From: Saccharibacillus kuerlensis DSM 22868
GTDB taxonomy: Bacteria; Bacillota; Bacilli; Paenibacillales; Paenibacillaceae
Length of the DNA stretch: 64,000 bases
Direction: 5' to 3'
Assembly (NCBI RefSeq): GCF_000378145.1
Contig: NZ_KB899281.1
Location: 145,900 to 209,899 of the forward strand
Shown piece by piece: positions 15,493-23,522 of the stretch (positions within the stretch are counted from its first letter, which is position 1; every line of letters begins with the position of its first letter). The position numbers were made by a program, and so were the translations under genes. The notes beneath the pieces were generated by a model that did not search any database, was not told the DNA's origin, and saw nothing but the letters and a program-made list of their open reading frames with translations.

Positions 15493-16227
15493 TCAAATCT
15501 GGAACGCTGCGGTAAGTACGGCCAAATTGTTGGTCATCAGCAGAATTCCCATTGCAATCAGAACGACGCCGGACACCACTTTGAGTTTGCCCATGTACTT
15601 GTACAGATTTTTGAGACGGCGCAGCAGGAAATCGGAAAATACAGCAAGCAGCAGAAACGGTACAGCCATTCCGACAGTGTAAATGAACATCATCCAGATA
15701 CCGTATCCGGCTGAGCCTCCTCCCGCAGCAACACCGAGCACAGCGGCAAGTACGGGGCCGATGCAGGGTGTCCAACCGAAGCTGAACGTAAAACCGAGCA
15801 GAAAAGCGCCAATCCAACCTTTTTGTTTGTGGGTATCAAACGTCAGGCGTTTTTCTTTTTGCATGAACATCAGGTTCAGCACGCCGGTCTGGTGAATACC
15901 GAACAGAATGACGACAGCGCCGCAGGCAATCATAAACCAAGAGCTGTTGATCACACCGCCTAATGCGCCTGCGCCGAAGCCCAAAAGTAAAAAGACGGTG
16001 GAGAGGCCCAAAATAAACATTAACGTACGGCCGATCAGCTTGGGATCGACTCGAAAGCGCGGCGGATTGACTGCAGCCGTGCCGCCTCCGGCAGCGTTTG
16101 CACGTTCCGCTTCGGAACCGCCAAGAAAGGCAAAATATACGGGCAGCATAGGGAAGATGCAGGGCGAAAAGAAGGATAATACCCCCGCCGCAAGCACGCT
16201 TCCGACATATAGGGATTCAGCAGGCAA
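15493..16227 (-). CDS. ccdA: CcdA-type transmembrane electron carrier
   Basis: An integral membrane protein of about 244 residues with six predicted helices. It carries the two conserved cysteines of the DsbD/CcdA family, one in FFSPCIFPMLP and one in GWTPCIGPVLAAVLG. It moves reducing power from cytoplasmic thioredoxin to outer-face thiol proteins. The TTG start at 16227 is chosen because GGAGGTGA precedes it by seven bases; an upstream in-frame extension to 16392 has no site and no hydrophobic character. It is the first gene of a three-gene operon with the thioredoxin-like lipoprotein and MsrAB, so it probably serves that repair pathway rather than cytochrome c maturation. Confidence 0.88.
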   Translation of the reverse strand: MPAESLYVGSVLAAGVLSFFSPCIFPMLPVYFAFLGGSEAERANAAGGGTAAVNPPRFRVDPKLIGRTLMFILGLSTVFLLLGFGAGALGGVINSSWFMIACGAVVILFGIHQTGVLNLMFMQKEKRLTFDTHKQKGWIGAFLLGFTFSFGWTPCIGPVLAAVLGVAAGGGSAGYGIWMMFIYTVGMAVPFLLLAVFSDFLLRRLKNLYKYMGKLKVVSGVVLIAMGILLMTNNLAVLTAAFQI

Positions 16228-16458
16228 AGAAGTGTCACCTCCAAAGATGAAAGAGTCCAAATTGTTTCTATATCTTATTGTACGCAAAAAGATCGGGGTT
16301 GGATTAGTTTTTCGAAATATTTTATTGGAAATATTAGGATTATTCTGAGTAGCTAGCTTGAAGAAACAGAATAAAGGGTTTTTTGGAGGCAAACGTCGAA
16401 AAGGATTGCAGTAGGTGAAAAAATATGTAACTTTATAAGGAGATTAGGAGGGATGCCC

Positions 16459-19017
16459 GTGTCCAGAAGCTGGTTCAATCGGCTGACGTTCTCGTATCTG
16501 CCCATTCTCATTATCGTGCCGGCTATCCTGATGCTGCTGTTTTTTATCGGATCGGCCGAGTTGTCGAAGAGGGAAACGGCTAGAGCCAACGAAGTGTTTT
16601 CGCGTCAGGCGGTGCAGTCGCTCGATTATTCGTTTCGTTCGATCGGCGAAATGATGAACCGCGAAATTCTGTCGGGTGAATTCTATCCGTTTTTCTCTGC
16701 CTCAGAGAATCCTTACCTTGCCGCAAACGAAGCCTCGACGCGGTTAGCAAGGCTCAAATTAAGCAATCCGCTGATCGACTCACTTTATGTCTATCGTCTG
16801 TCTGACGGAACAGTGCTCAGTCATTTGTCGATTGGGCAGTTGGAAGAGTTCACTGATCAAAGGTTTATCGAGAACATGATGGAAGGACCGCTGCCGACAG
16901 GTTGGTCGGAGCCGAGAGAAATTTCGGGGCTCGGCGAGCAGCCGAGAACGGTAGTAACGCTGACCAGGGGAATTCCGCTGCTGACGGGAGAACGGGGTCT
17001 TATGGTCGTCAACGTATCGCTTGATTCGGTGCGGGAACTGCTGCGGGAAATGATCGGAACGGAAACGAGTTTTATCCACCTGTATTCAGCGGAAGGGGTA
17101 TTGATGCTTGGAACCGAAGCGGCTCTGCCAGCGGCAGATGTCGAACAGCTCCAGAGCGAAGAATCGCGAACGTCTGCGGATGTGAACAAAGAGCTGTCTG
17201 CGGTGACATCCACTTATACAGGCTGGGAAATTCGCAGCGGAATAATTGGCGATTCGCTGTCGCGCATCTTAACGAGTATTTGGTACATATGGCTTGGCGC
17301 AGCGGTTTTGATCGTTGCCCTGGGGATCGGCTGGGCTGCACATGTGTCCCGGCGCAATTATGAGCCGGTCGTTCGTCTGCTGCAGCGGTTGGATGCGCTC
17401 CCTCCGGGAACGGTCGAGGCAGCTGCGGCATTGAGCGAAGCAGCGGAGCGCAGTAGAACGTCCGTATCGGAGTCAGGAAGGGAAGAGCACTCCGATGGAG
17501 GCCGCGACGATGAGTCGGCGGAGAGGGGAGAACGCAGGCGCCGCCGCGACCAGGGTTTGGATGAATTCGAGCGGATTGAATCAACGCTCAGCGCAATGAT
17601 CGCAAGAGCTGAAGCGGATCGCCGGCGGCAGCAGGAAGACATTGTGTACCGGCGGCGCGAATTTTTCCGCGAACTGCTGGAAGGCTCGCGGGTCTTAAAC
17701 GCAGGAGAATGGGAATTGGAGACGCACAGACTGGAAGCGGAACCTATCCGAGAAGAAGAAAGTCACGGATCGGATCAGCCAAGCAGCGAAGGATTCGGCC
17801 GGGCGGTTGTCGGCCTGCTGGAGATTGATCGACCCGACGACTTCAATCGTACATATTCGGAGCGAAGTCGAGAACTGCTGCGTTATGCGCTTGCCAGCGC
17901 CGCCGGTGAACTGGCAGCGGAACGTGGTGCAATGCTGTGGGCGGAATGGCTGCCCGGAGGGCGGTTGGGTATGCTGCTGCGCTTCAAGGAGAGCAAGGAC
18001 GTTCGACAAACACCTTTTGACGAAAAAGAAGGGCAAAGCGAAGTGTCGGATCATGCGGCCGCATCGGATGTGAAGCCGGCTGTTGATACGGTGGAAGAAA
18101 TTTCTGCAGCTCCTGCCGCCGTCATCGACTCGGTATCGGCCGCATCCATGATCGCGGGTGAACTGGTCGCCTGGGTCGCCGCACATCTGAAATGTACGGT
18201 AACTGTGGCACTTGGAGAAGAACTTGCCGCGCCTGAAGATATTGCACGCGGATTTCGCGAAGCGTCCGAAGCAATGGGTTACAGATCTTCGCTCGGAGGA
18301 GCGAGGGTTATTGCCCGGCGTGATCTGCACCGGGGCGCGGCTGCCGAATTGTATGGTGTGCTGCGTACCATTCGGGAGCTGGCGTTAGCTTATCGGCTGG
18401 GAGAACCCGAGTGGAAAGAGCGGCTTGACGAGCTGCTCGGCGAATTAAGAGCCGCACTGCTGCCCAAAGACGATTTGTCAGGGCTGATGAATGTATTGGC
18501 TTACCAACTGTTGAGGGAAATGATGGAACTGCCGGGCGAGGCGAAAGAATTGTGGCGCAGCGAAGCCGCTCCTCAGTTAAGCGCGGCACTTGAACGGTTC
18601 GATACGCTGGACGAGCTTGAAGCATCGGTCCGCAGTCTGCTGGACAAATATGCCGTCCGGCTTAAGCTGCTTAGAGAAAGCCGCAGCAGCCATGTGACTC
18701 TCCAAGAAGTACGGGCCTTTATTGATGCCAATTACAGCGACCCAAATCTGTCATTGTCATTGATCGCCGAGCGGTTCGGCCTCAGTTCCAGTTATCTGAG
18801 CCGGCTGTTCAAGGATGCTTTCGGAGAAAATTTCGTCGACTATCTGGCAGGCGTACGTGTCGATGCCGCTAAGCAGCTGCTTAAAGAGACGGATCAGCCT
18901 ATTCAGGACATCGCAACCCGCGTGGGCTATGCCAATTATATGTCGTTTAGCCGGGCATTCAAGAAAATAGCTTCGACGACACCCGGCGAATATCGCAGCC
19001 GAAGCCGCATAGAATAA
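16459..19017 (+). CDS. membrane-bound AraC-family regulator of a sugar operon
   Basis: A large regulator of about 852 residues, of the type Paenibacillus places beside LplABC-like importers. One helix (about 11-35) and a second (about 270-294, ILTSIWYIWLGAAVLIVALG) flank an outer sensor domain. A low-complexity acidic/basic linker (about 320-370) and a cytoplasmic middle region follow. The C-terminus is an AraC DNA-binding domain (about 746-850) with both helix-turn-helix units: LSLIAERFGLSSSYLSRLFK and IQDIATRVGYANYMSFSRAF. AGGAGG ends one to two bases before ATG 16453, so GTG 16459 is the likelier start. It probably activates the transport/hydrolase operon starting at 19863 when an outside sugar is sensed. 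Confidence 0.9.
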   Translation: MSRSWFNRLTFSYLPILIIVPAILMLLFFIGSAELSKRETARANEVFSRQAVQSLDYSFRSIGEMMNREILSGEFYPFFSASENPYLAANEASTRLARLKLSNPLIDSLYVYRLSDGTVLSHLSIGQLEEFTDQRFIENMMEGPLPTGWSEPREISGLGEQPRTVVTLTRGIPLLTGERGLMVVNVSLDSVRELLREMIGTETSFIHLYSAEGVLMLGTEAALPAADVEQLQSEESRTSADVNKELSAVTSTYTGWEIRSGIIGDSLSRILTSIWYIWLGAAVLIVALGIGWAAHVSRRNYEPVVRLLQRLDALPPGTVEAAAALSEAAERSRTSVSESGREEHSDGGRDDESAERGERRRRRDQGLDEFERIESTLSAMIARAEADRRRQQEDIVYRRREFFRELLEGSRVLNAGEWELETHRLEAEPIREEESHGSDQPSSEGFGRAVVGLLEIDRPDDFNRTYSERSRELLRYALASAAGELAAERGAMLWAEWLPGGRLGMLLRFKESKDVRQTPFDEKEGQSEVSDHAAASDVKPAVDTVEEISAAPAAVIDSVSAASMIAGELVAWVAAHLKCTVTVALGEELAAPEDIARGFREASEAMGYRSSLGGARVIARRDLHRGAAAELYGVLRTIRELALAYRLGEPEWKERLDELLGELRAALLPKDDLSGLMNVLAYQLLREMMELPGEAKELWRSEAAPQLSAALERFDTLDELEASVRSLLDKYAVRLKLLRESRSSHVTLQEVRAFIDANYSDPNLSLSLIAERFGLSSSYLSRLFKDAFGENFVDYLAGVRVDAAKQLLKETDQPIQDIATRVGYANYMSFSRAFKKIASTTPGEYRSRSRIE

Positions 19018-19120
19018 TTTAGGTATGAAAAGAAGTGAAGGCAAAGAGCCGAAGAGTGGGTAATACCTAAGAGAGAAGCTAAGCAGCAAACTTATTCAGA
19101 GAACGAGAGGAGCAATAACA

Positions 19121-19426
19121 ATGGCAGATACGGAAAAAAGTACAATTATTATTGGAGCAGTTGCAGGAGCACTGATTGGAGCGGGTCTAGCTGTGCTGGT
19201 CGCTGCACAAGAAGGGGCTTCCCTGCGCGAGAAATTTATGAATACGGTTGACCTGCTCAAAGATCAGGGTCAGACGCTTCGTGAACGCAGTGGAGACCTT
19301 CAGGAGAAAGGTCAAGAAATTAAAGGCCTGCTTCAAGAGTCGGCGGAAGTTGCACGCGAGTTTAAGGAAGAAGCGACTTCTGCAGCTTCCGAGATCAAGA
19401 GCGAAGTACAAGGGTTCAAATCTTAA
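19121..19426 (+). CDS. YtxH-like small membrane-anchored protein
   Basis: A 101-residue protein with a glycine-rich N-terminal helix (IIIGAVAGALIGAGLAVLVA) followed by a long amphipathic, probably coiled-coil tail rich in Glu, Lys and Gln. This is the layout of the YtxH-like family, general-stress-type proteins of unclear function. The ATG at 19121 follows GAGAGGAG. It sits between the AraC regulator and the sugar operon but ends in its own terminator, so a link to them is not implied. Confidence 0.8.
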   Translation: MADTEKSTIIIGAVAGALIGAGLAVLVAAQEGASLREKFMNTVDLLKDQGQTLRERSGDLQEKGQEIKGLLQESAEVAREFKEEATSAASEIKSEVQGFKS

Positions 19427-19457
19427 AAACGTTCTGTCTTTATCTGGAGACTGAATT

Positions 19458-19505
19458 AAAAAAGCTGTCCGTAAAGATGCGCAAGCATCGCGGGCAGCTT
19501 TTTTT
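19458..19505 (+). terminator. terminator after the YtxH-like gene
   Basis: AAAAAAGCTGTCCG pairs with CGGGCAGCTTTTTT with one mismatch, ending in a T run. Confidence 0.88.
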
Positions 19506-19694
19506 ATGGAAGTGAATGTGCAGCAGCCTCGCAGCAAATTTCGAAACCCCGTCAAAAAACGTGAACCCCTTACCGTTACTGGCTTTCTGACTGCTTTTTC
19601 CCTCCTGTACAACCCCAATCACAAAAAACGTTAGGCTCTCGAAACCTGACAATTGCCGAATTTCTTCGCCTTCGGTACAGTGAGGGTGCAGCAA

Positions 19695-19786
19695 CGAGGA
19701 AGCGCTTTCTTTTACGGCAGATTATTCCGATTGCGGAGGAGGCGCTTCCTCGAATAACGAACCTGCTTGCGCAGACTCGTTATTCG
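19695..19786. promoter_or_regulatory. two adjacent hairpins with a cre-like site ahead of the sugar operon
   Basis: CGAGGAAGCGC (19695-19705) and GCGCTTCCTCG (19742-19752) form an 11-bp perfect inverted repeat. Its right arm ends in CG, which also begins a second one: CGAATAACGA (19751-19760) with TCGTTATTCG (19777-19786), plus an inner CTGC/GCAG pair. The left arm of the first overlaps a 14-mer at 19697-19710 whose complement AGAAAGCGCTTCCT fits the CcpA cre consensus at 13 of 14 positions. The block is 77 bp before the first permease start. It could be operator DNA, an RNA leader structure, or both. Confidence 0.55.
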
Positions 19787-19862
19787 CAGCATAAGTCGAA
19801 TTGATCGCTGCTTCTATGTTTATCACAGAGGCAGCAATCCAATTTTATCCGGAGGTGAAAAA

Positions 19863-20825
19863 ATGGGCAGCCTGGATATCGGGGCGCGTAAAGACCGAGA
19901 AAGTCGTATGAGAGAGAAAAGCGCTCTGGGCAAACGCAGACGATGGAATATGAACAAGCCCCTTATCATTATGTTCCTTCCCATCGTTGTCTTCTTCATT
20001 TTATTCAAATATGTGCCCATGTTCGGGTTCGTGATTGCGTTCAAAGATTATAATTTTGCGGACGGAATACTGGGCAGTCCATGGGTGGGCTTGGACAACT
20101 ACAGATACCTGTTCCAGAACCCCGATACGCTGGGGATCATCCGCAATACCTTGGTGCTGAGCGCATTGACCGTCTTCGTCGGATTTCCTTTTCCAATTAT
20201 TCTGGCGATTCTGCTGAATGAAGTGCAGCGTTCCTGGTTTAAGCGATGGACGCAAACGCTGCTCTATCTCCCACATTTTCTAAACTGGGTTATTGTCGGC
20301 GGTCTAGTGCTGATGCTGTTCTCAATCGAAACAGGATTTGTTAACAATATGCTGGAGCGGCTGACAGGCAGCTCGTATCCCTTCTTATTCAAAGAAGGTT
20401 CATGGATTGCCATCTTCGTCGCTTCGGGCATTTGGAAAGCGGCAGGTTGGTCGGCGATTATCTACCTGGCCGCCCTGACCTCGATCGATCCCAGCCTGTA
20501 CGAAGCGGCGGGGATGGATGGAGCTGGCAAGTGGAAGCAGATTCGCCACATTACGCTGCCAAGCCTGATGCCGACGATCATCCTGATGTTCATCCTCAAT
20601 ATCGGCAATGTCATGGATGTAGGCTTTGACCAGGTGTATGTGCTGCAGAATCCAGTCGTTACGAATGTAGCGGAGGTGATCAGCACTTGGAACTTTAAAG
20701 TTGGTCTTGGATCCGGACAGTTCAGTTATGCAACGGCGATGGGATTGTTCGAATCTCTGATCGGGCTGACACTGGTACTGATTGTTAACGGAATTGCCCG
20801 TCGGTCGGGCCGCGGACTGTGGTAA
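19863..20825 (+). CDS. ABC sugar importer permease, LplB type
   Basis: A 320-residue inner-membrane permease of the carbohydrate uptake family 1, with six predicted helices. The cytoplasmic coupling loop is visible as EAAGMDGAGKWKQIRHITLP. With the permease at 20883 it forms the membrane channel of an importer fed by the lipoprotein at 21785. No ATPase gene is in the operon, which is normal for this class; a shared MsmX-type ATPase is usual. ATG 19863 follows GGAGGTGAAAAA; an in-frame extension to 19767 runs through the hairpin block and is rejected. Confidence 0.92.
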   Translation: MGSLDIGARKDRESRMREKSALGKRRRWNMNKPLIIMFLPIVVFFILFKYVPMFGFVIAFKDYNFADGILGSPWVGLDNYRYLFQNPDTLGIIRNTLVLSALTVFVGFPFPIILAILLNEVQRSWFKRWTQTLLYLPHFLNWVIVGGLVLMLFSIETGFVNNMLERLTGSSYPFLFKEGSWIAIFVASGIWKAAGWSAIIYLAALTSIDPSLYEAAGMDGAGKWKQIRHITLPSLMPTIILMFILNIGNVMDVGFDQVYVLQNPVVTNVAEVISTWNFKVGLGSGQFSYATAMGLFESLIGLTLVLIVNGIARRSGRGLW

Positions 20826-20882
20826 GCCTGAGTTTTTCAGCTTTACGGCCGCAGCATTTATAACGAGAGGGGAGATGCAGGA

Positions 20883-21758
20883 ATGAAGCCGACAACCGGC
20901 GAGAAAGTGTTTTACGGAGTCAATTACTTCATTTTGGCGCTGGCGGCTCTGAGCTGTTTGCTGCCAATCGTCCACATTATAGCGCTATCACTGAGCGGCA
21001 ACGAAGCGATTACGCTGGGCAAAGTAGGGCTGTGGCCGCGCGACTTCACCTGGACGGCATACAGTAAGCTGATTCAGGATACAAATATTGTCGGCGCGTT
21101 CCGCAACAGTCTGGTTATTACGCTGGTAGGTACGGCGCTGAACATGCTCTTTACCATACTTGCGGCATATCCGCTGTCTCGCAAACATTTCTACGCCAGA
21201 CGGACGCTTACACTAGCTATCGTATTCACGATGCTGTTCACCGCAGGTCTGATCCCCAACTACCTGTTGGTAAAGTCGCTTGGACTGGTGGGCAACTATG
21301 GTGCGCTCTGGCTGCCGGGTCTCGTTAGCGTGTACAACCTGCTTGTGTTGAAGTCCTTTTTCGAAAATATTCCGGAAGAACTTGAGGATGCGGCGCGGAT
21401 CGACGGCAGCGGGGAATGGCGAATCATTCTGCAGATTGTACTGCCGTTGTCCATCCCGGTTATTGCAACCATCGCCCTTTTCTACGGGGTAGCACACTGG
21501 AATTCCTTCTTTAACGTACTGATCTATATCAACGATCCTGCTCGATTCAATCTGTCGGTGCTGGTACAAAACATGATTCAGAGCCAGTCGCTGATGTCGG
21601 AACTGGCGATGCTTGACCCGGATGCATTCCGCAAGCTGACACCTGAATCTATCCGTTCCGCTGGCATTATGGTCATGATTCTTCCTATGCTGATCGTGTA
21701 TCCGTTTTTACAAAAATATTTTGTTAAAGGCATGCTGATTGGTTCGGTAAAAGGCTAA
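20883..21758 (+). CDS. ABC sugar importer permease, LplC type
   Basis: A 291-residue permease with six predicted helices, the partner of the LplB-type protein 57 bp upstream. The coupling loop EDAARIDGSGEWRIILQIVL is visible, and the C-terminus LQKYFVKGMLIGSVKG is characteristic of this subfamily. The ATG at 20883 follows GAGGGGAG. The protein binds the shared ATPase on the inner side. Confidence 0.92.
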   Translation: MKPTTGEKVFYGVNYFILALAALSCLLPIVHIIALSLSGNEAITLGKVGLWPRDFTWTAYSKLIQDTNIVGAFRNSLVITLVGTALNMLFTILAAYPLSRKHFYARRTLTLAIVFTMLFTAGLIPNYLLVKSLGLVGNYGALWLPGLVSVYNLLVLKSFFENIPEELEDAARIDGSGEWRIILQIVLPLSIPVIATIALFYGVAHWNSFFNVLIYINDPARFNLSVLVQNMIQSQSLMSELAMLDPDAFRKLTPESIRSAGIMVMILPMLIVYPFLQKYFVKGMLIGSVKG

Positions 21759-21784
21759 AAAACCAAAAACGGAGGGGTAAACGT

Positions 21785-23413
21785 ATGAGCAGAATGAACT
21801 GGAGCAAAAAGCTGATGGGCGGAGTCGCGGCAGCTACAGCACTTTCGATGGTATTGGCAGGCTGTGGAACAAATGAGAGTACGAACAAGAACGACACTAC
21901 GGGGCAGAGTGCAGAAGGCGAAAGTAAAGAGAAAATCAGCGTTTCAATCTACGATCGCGGCCAAATTCCAAAAGAAGAAGGCACCTATGCGGAGAACCGC
22001 TGGACAAAGTGGATTAACGAGAATGGACCGGTTAATGTCGACTTCGTTCCAATTCCCCGGAATGAGTCGCAGCAGAAATACAGTATGCTGTTCGCTTCCG
22101 GCGATGCACCCGATCTTGTATTGGAATATGATACGGATTTCTTGAACTCGCTTTGGGCACAGAAGCAGCTGCTTCCGCTGGACGATCTGATCGAGCAGCA
22201 CAGTACCGAATACAAGGCACTGCTGGAAAAGGTACCGGCTCTTCGAACGCTGGGCACCAAGCCGGATGGCAAATTGTATGAGATTGGCATGGTAACCAAG
22301 CCTGAAGTGCTCGGGGCCATGGTTATCCGGCAGGACTGGCTCGACAAGCTGGGGCTTGAAGTTCCGGAGACTGTCGACGAGCTGTATGCGGTGGCTGACG
22401 CTTTCGCCAATCAGGACCCGGACGGCAATGGCGTGAAGGATACCTACGGTATGAACCTCAGCCAGTTCGCTTCCTTCTATGTCGATGCCATGTTCCAGAA
22501 TGAAATGTTCATTATTGAGGACGGCCAGCTGGTTCGCCAGTTCGACCGAATCAAGCCGGCTTACGATTTCAAGAAAAAGCTGTTTGAGAACGGCATTGTG
22601 GATAAAGACTTCCTCTCGGATAAAAACGGACAGAAAGCCGAGCAGGACTTTGCCAGCGGCAAGCTGGGCATCTACCTGGCGTATCGTTCGGTAATCAGCA
22701 AAAACTTCGATACGCTGAAAAATACCGATCCGAACGCAAAAGTGACCGCAATGGCATTCCCGGAAAGCGAATTCGGCCGCTTCGGTCCTGACTTCAACCC
22801 GGCGGTTCAAATGACAGGTGCGATTAATGCCAATGCGAAAAGTCCGGAAGCTGTTATGAAGTATATCGACTTTATGGTCACTCCTTCGACGGTCGAGACA
22901 TTGACTAACGGTATCGAAGGCGAGCATTACACCAAAGAAGGCGACAAGACCAAACCGATCGACGAGAAGAAAAACGAGACCGAGATGGGTTATCTGAACG
23001 ATTACCGGATGTTCATGCCGAAGTACATCGTGGAAAGCAACAGCGTAGACGGACGTCAATTGGACTCGACGGATCCGATCGACCAAGAGTGGCTGGCGGT
23101 CTCGGCGGAAATGGACAAACTCTACCTCAATCCGGAGACTCCTCACCCGGGCTTTACACACGCCAAATTCCGTCCTTCGCTCGATAAGGCTATGACGACG
23201 ACGTTCAATGACGGCTGGAACAACATGAACGATACAATGGCCAAAGCAATCGTCAGCGGCAGCGGTTATACGGTCGATCAGGGCGTCGAGGACGTTAAGA
23301 AATCGTGGTATGCTTCCGGCGGTCAGGAGCTCGAAGACTGGTATAAGAATTGGTACCAAGAAAATAAAGATTCGTGGATCTTCATGGATGAGTTGTACAC
23401 AATGAAGTTCTAA
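21785..23413 (+). CDS. extracellular sugar-binding lipoprotein
   Basis: A 542-residue solute-binding protein of the ABC importer. Signal peptide with lipobox MVLAGC (lipidated Cys 27), a short Asn/Thr linker, then a large two-lobe binding protein. The length (over 500 residues) and features such as DAPDLVLEYDTDFLNSLWAQ, DPDGNGVKDTYGMN and YLNDYRMFMPKY fit the LipO-like group that binds oligosaccharides. The ATG at 21785 follows GGAGGGG. Placed with two permeases and intracellular polysaccharide enzymes, it probably captures the oligosaccharide they degrade. Confidence 0.92.
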   Translation: MSRMNWSKKLMGGVAAATALSMVLAGCGTNESTNKNDTTGQSAEGESKEKISVSIYDRGQIPKEEGTYAENRWTKWINENGPVNVDFVPIPRNESQQKYSMLFASGDAPDLVLEYDTDFLNSLWAQKQLLPLDDLIEQHSTEYKALLEKVPALRTLGTKPDGKLYEIGMVTKPEVLGAMVIRQDWLDKLGLEVPETVDELYAVADAFANQDPDGNGVKDTYGMNLSQFASFYVDAMFQNEMFIIEDGQLVRQFDRIKPAYDFKKKLFENGIVDKDFLSDKNGQKAEQDFASGKLGIYLAYRSVISKNFDTLKNTDPNAKVTAMAFPESEFGRFGPDFNPAVQMTGAINANAKSPEAVMKYIDFMVTPSTVETLTNGIEGEHYTKEGDKTKPIDEKKNETEMGYLNDYRMFMPKYIVESNSVDGRQLDSTDPIDQEWLAVSAEMDKLYLNPETPHPGFTHAKFRPSLDKAMTTTFNDGWNNMNDTMAKAIVSGSGYTVDQGVEDVKKSWYASGGQELEDWYKNWYQENKDSWIFMDELYTMKF

Positions 23414-23522
23414 TCAAATCCAGCATGATTGAATAACGCATCATGGAATAGCCGAACCGAATACTGCAAACTTACGGCTTCGGAGGCTTGCCTTCCGAAG
23501 CCGCTTGTTGGAAAGGGGTATT

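Noticed and set aside
21944..23359. 471-residue open frame opposite the sugar-binding lipoprotein
   Set aside because: A shadow of the plus-strand gene, which has a clear lipobox, ribosome site and operon context.
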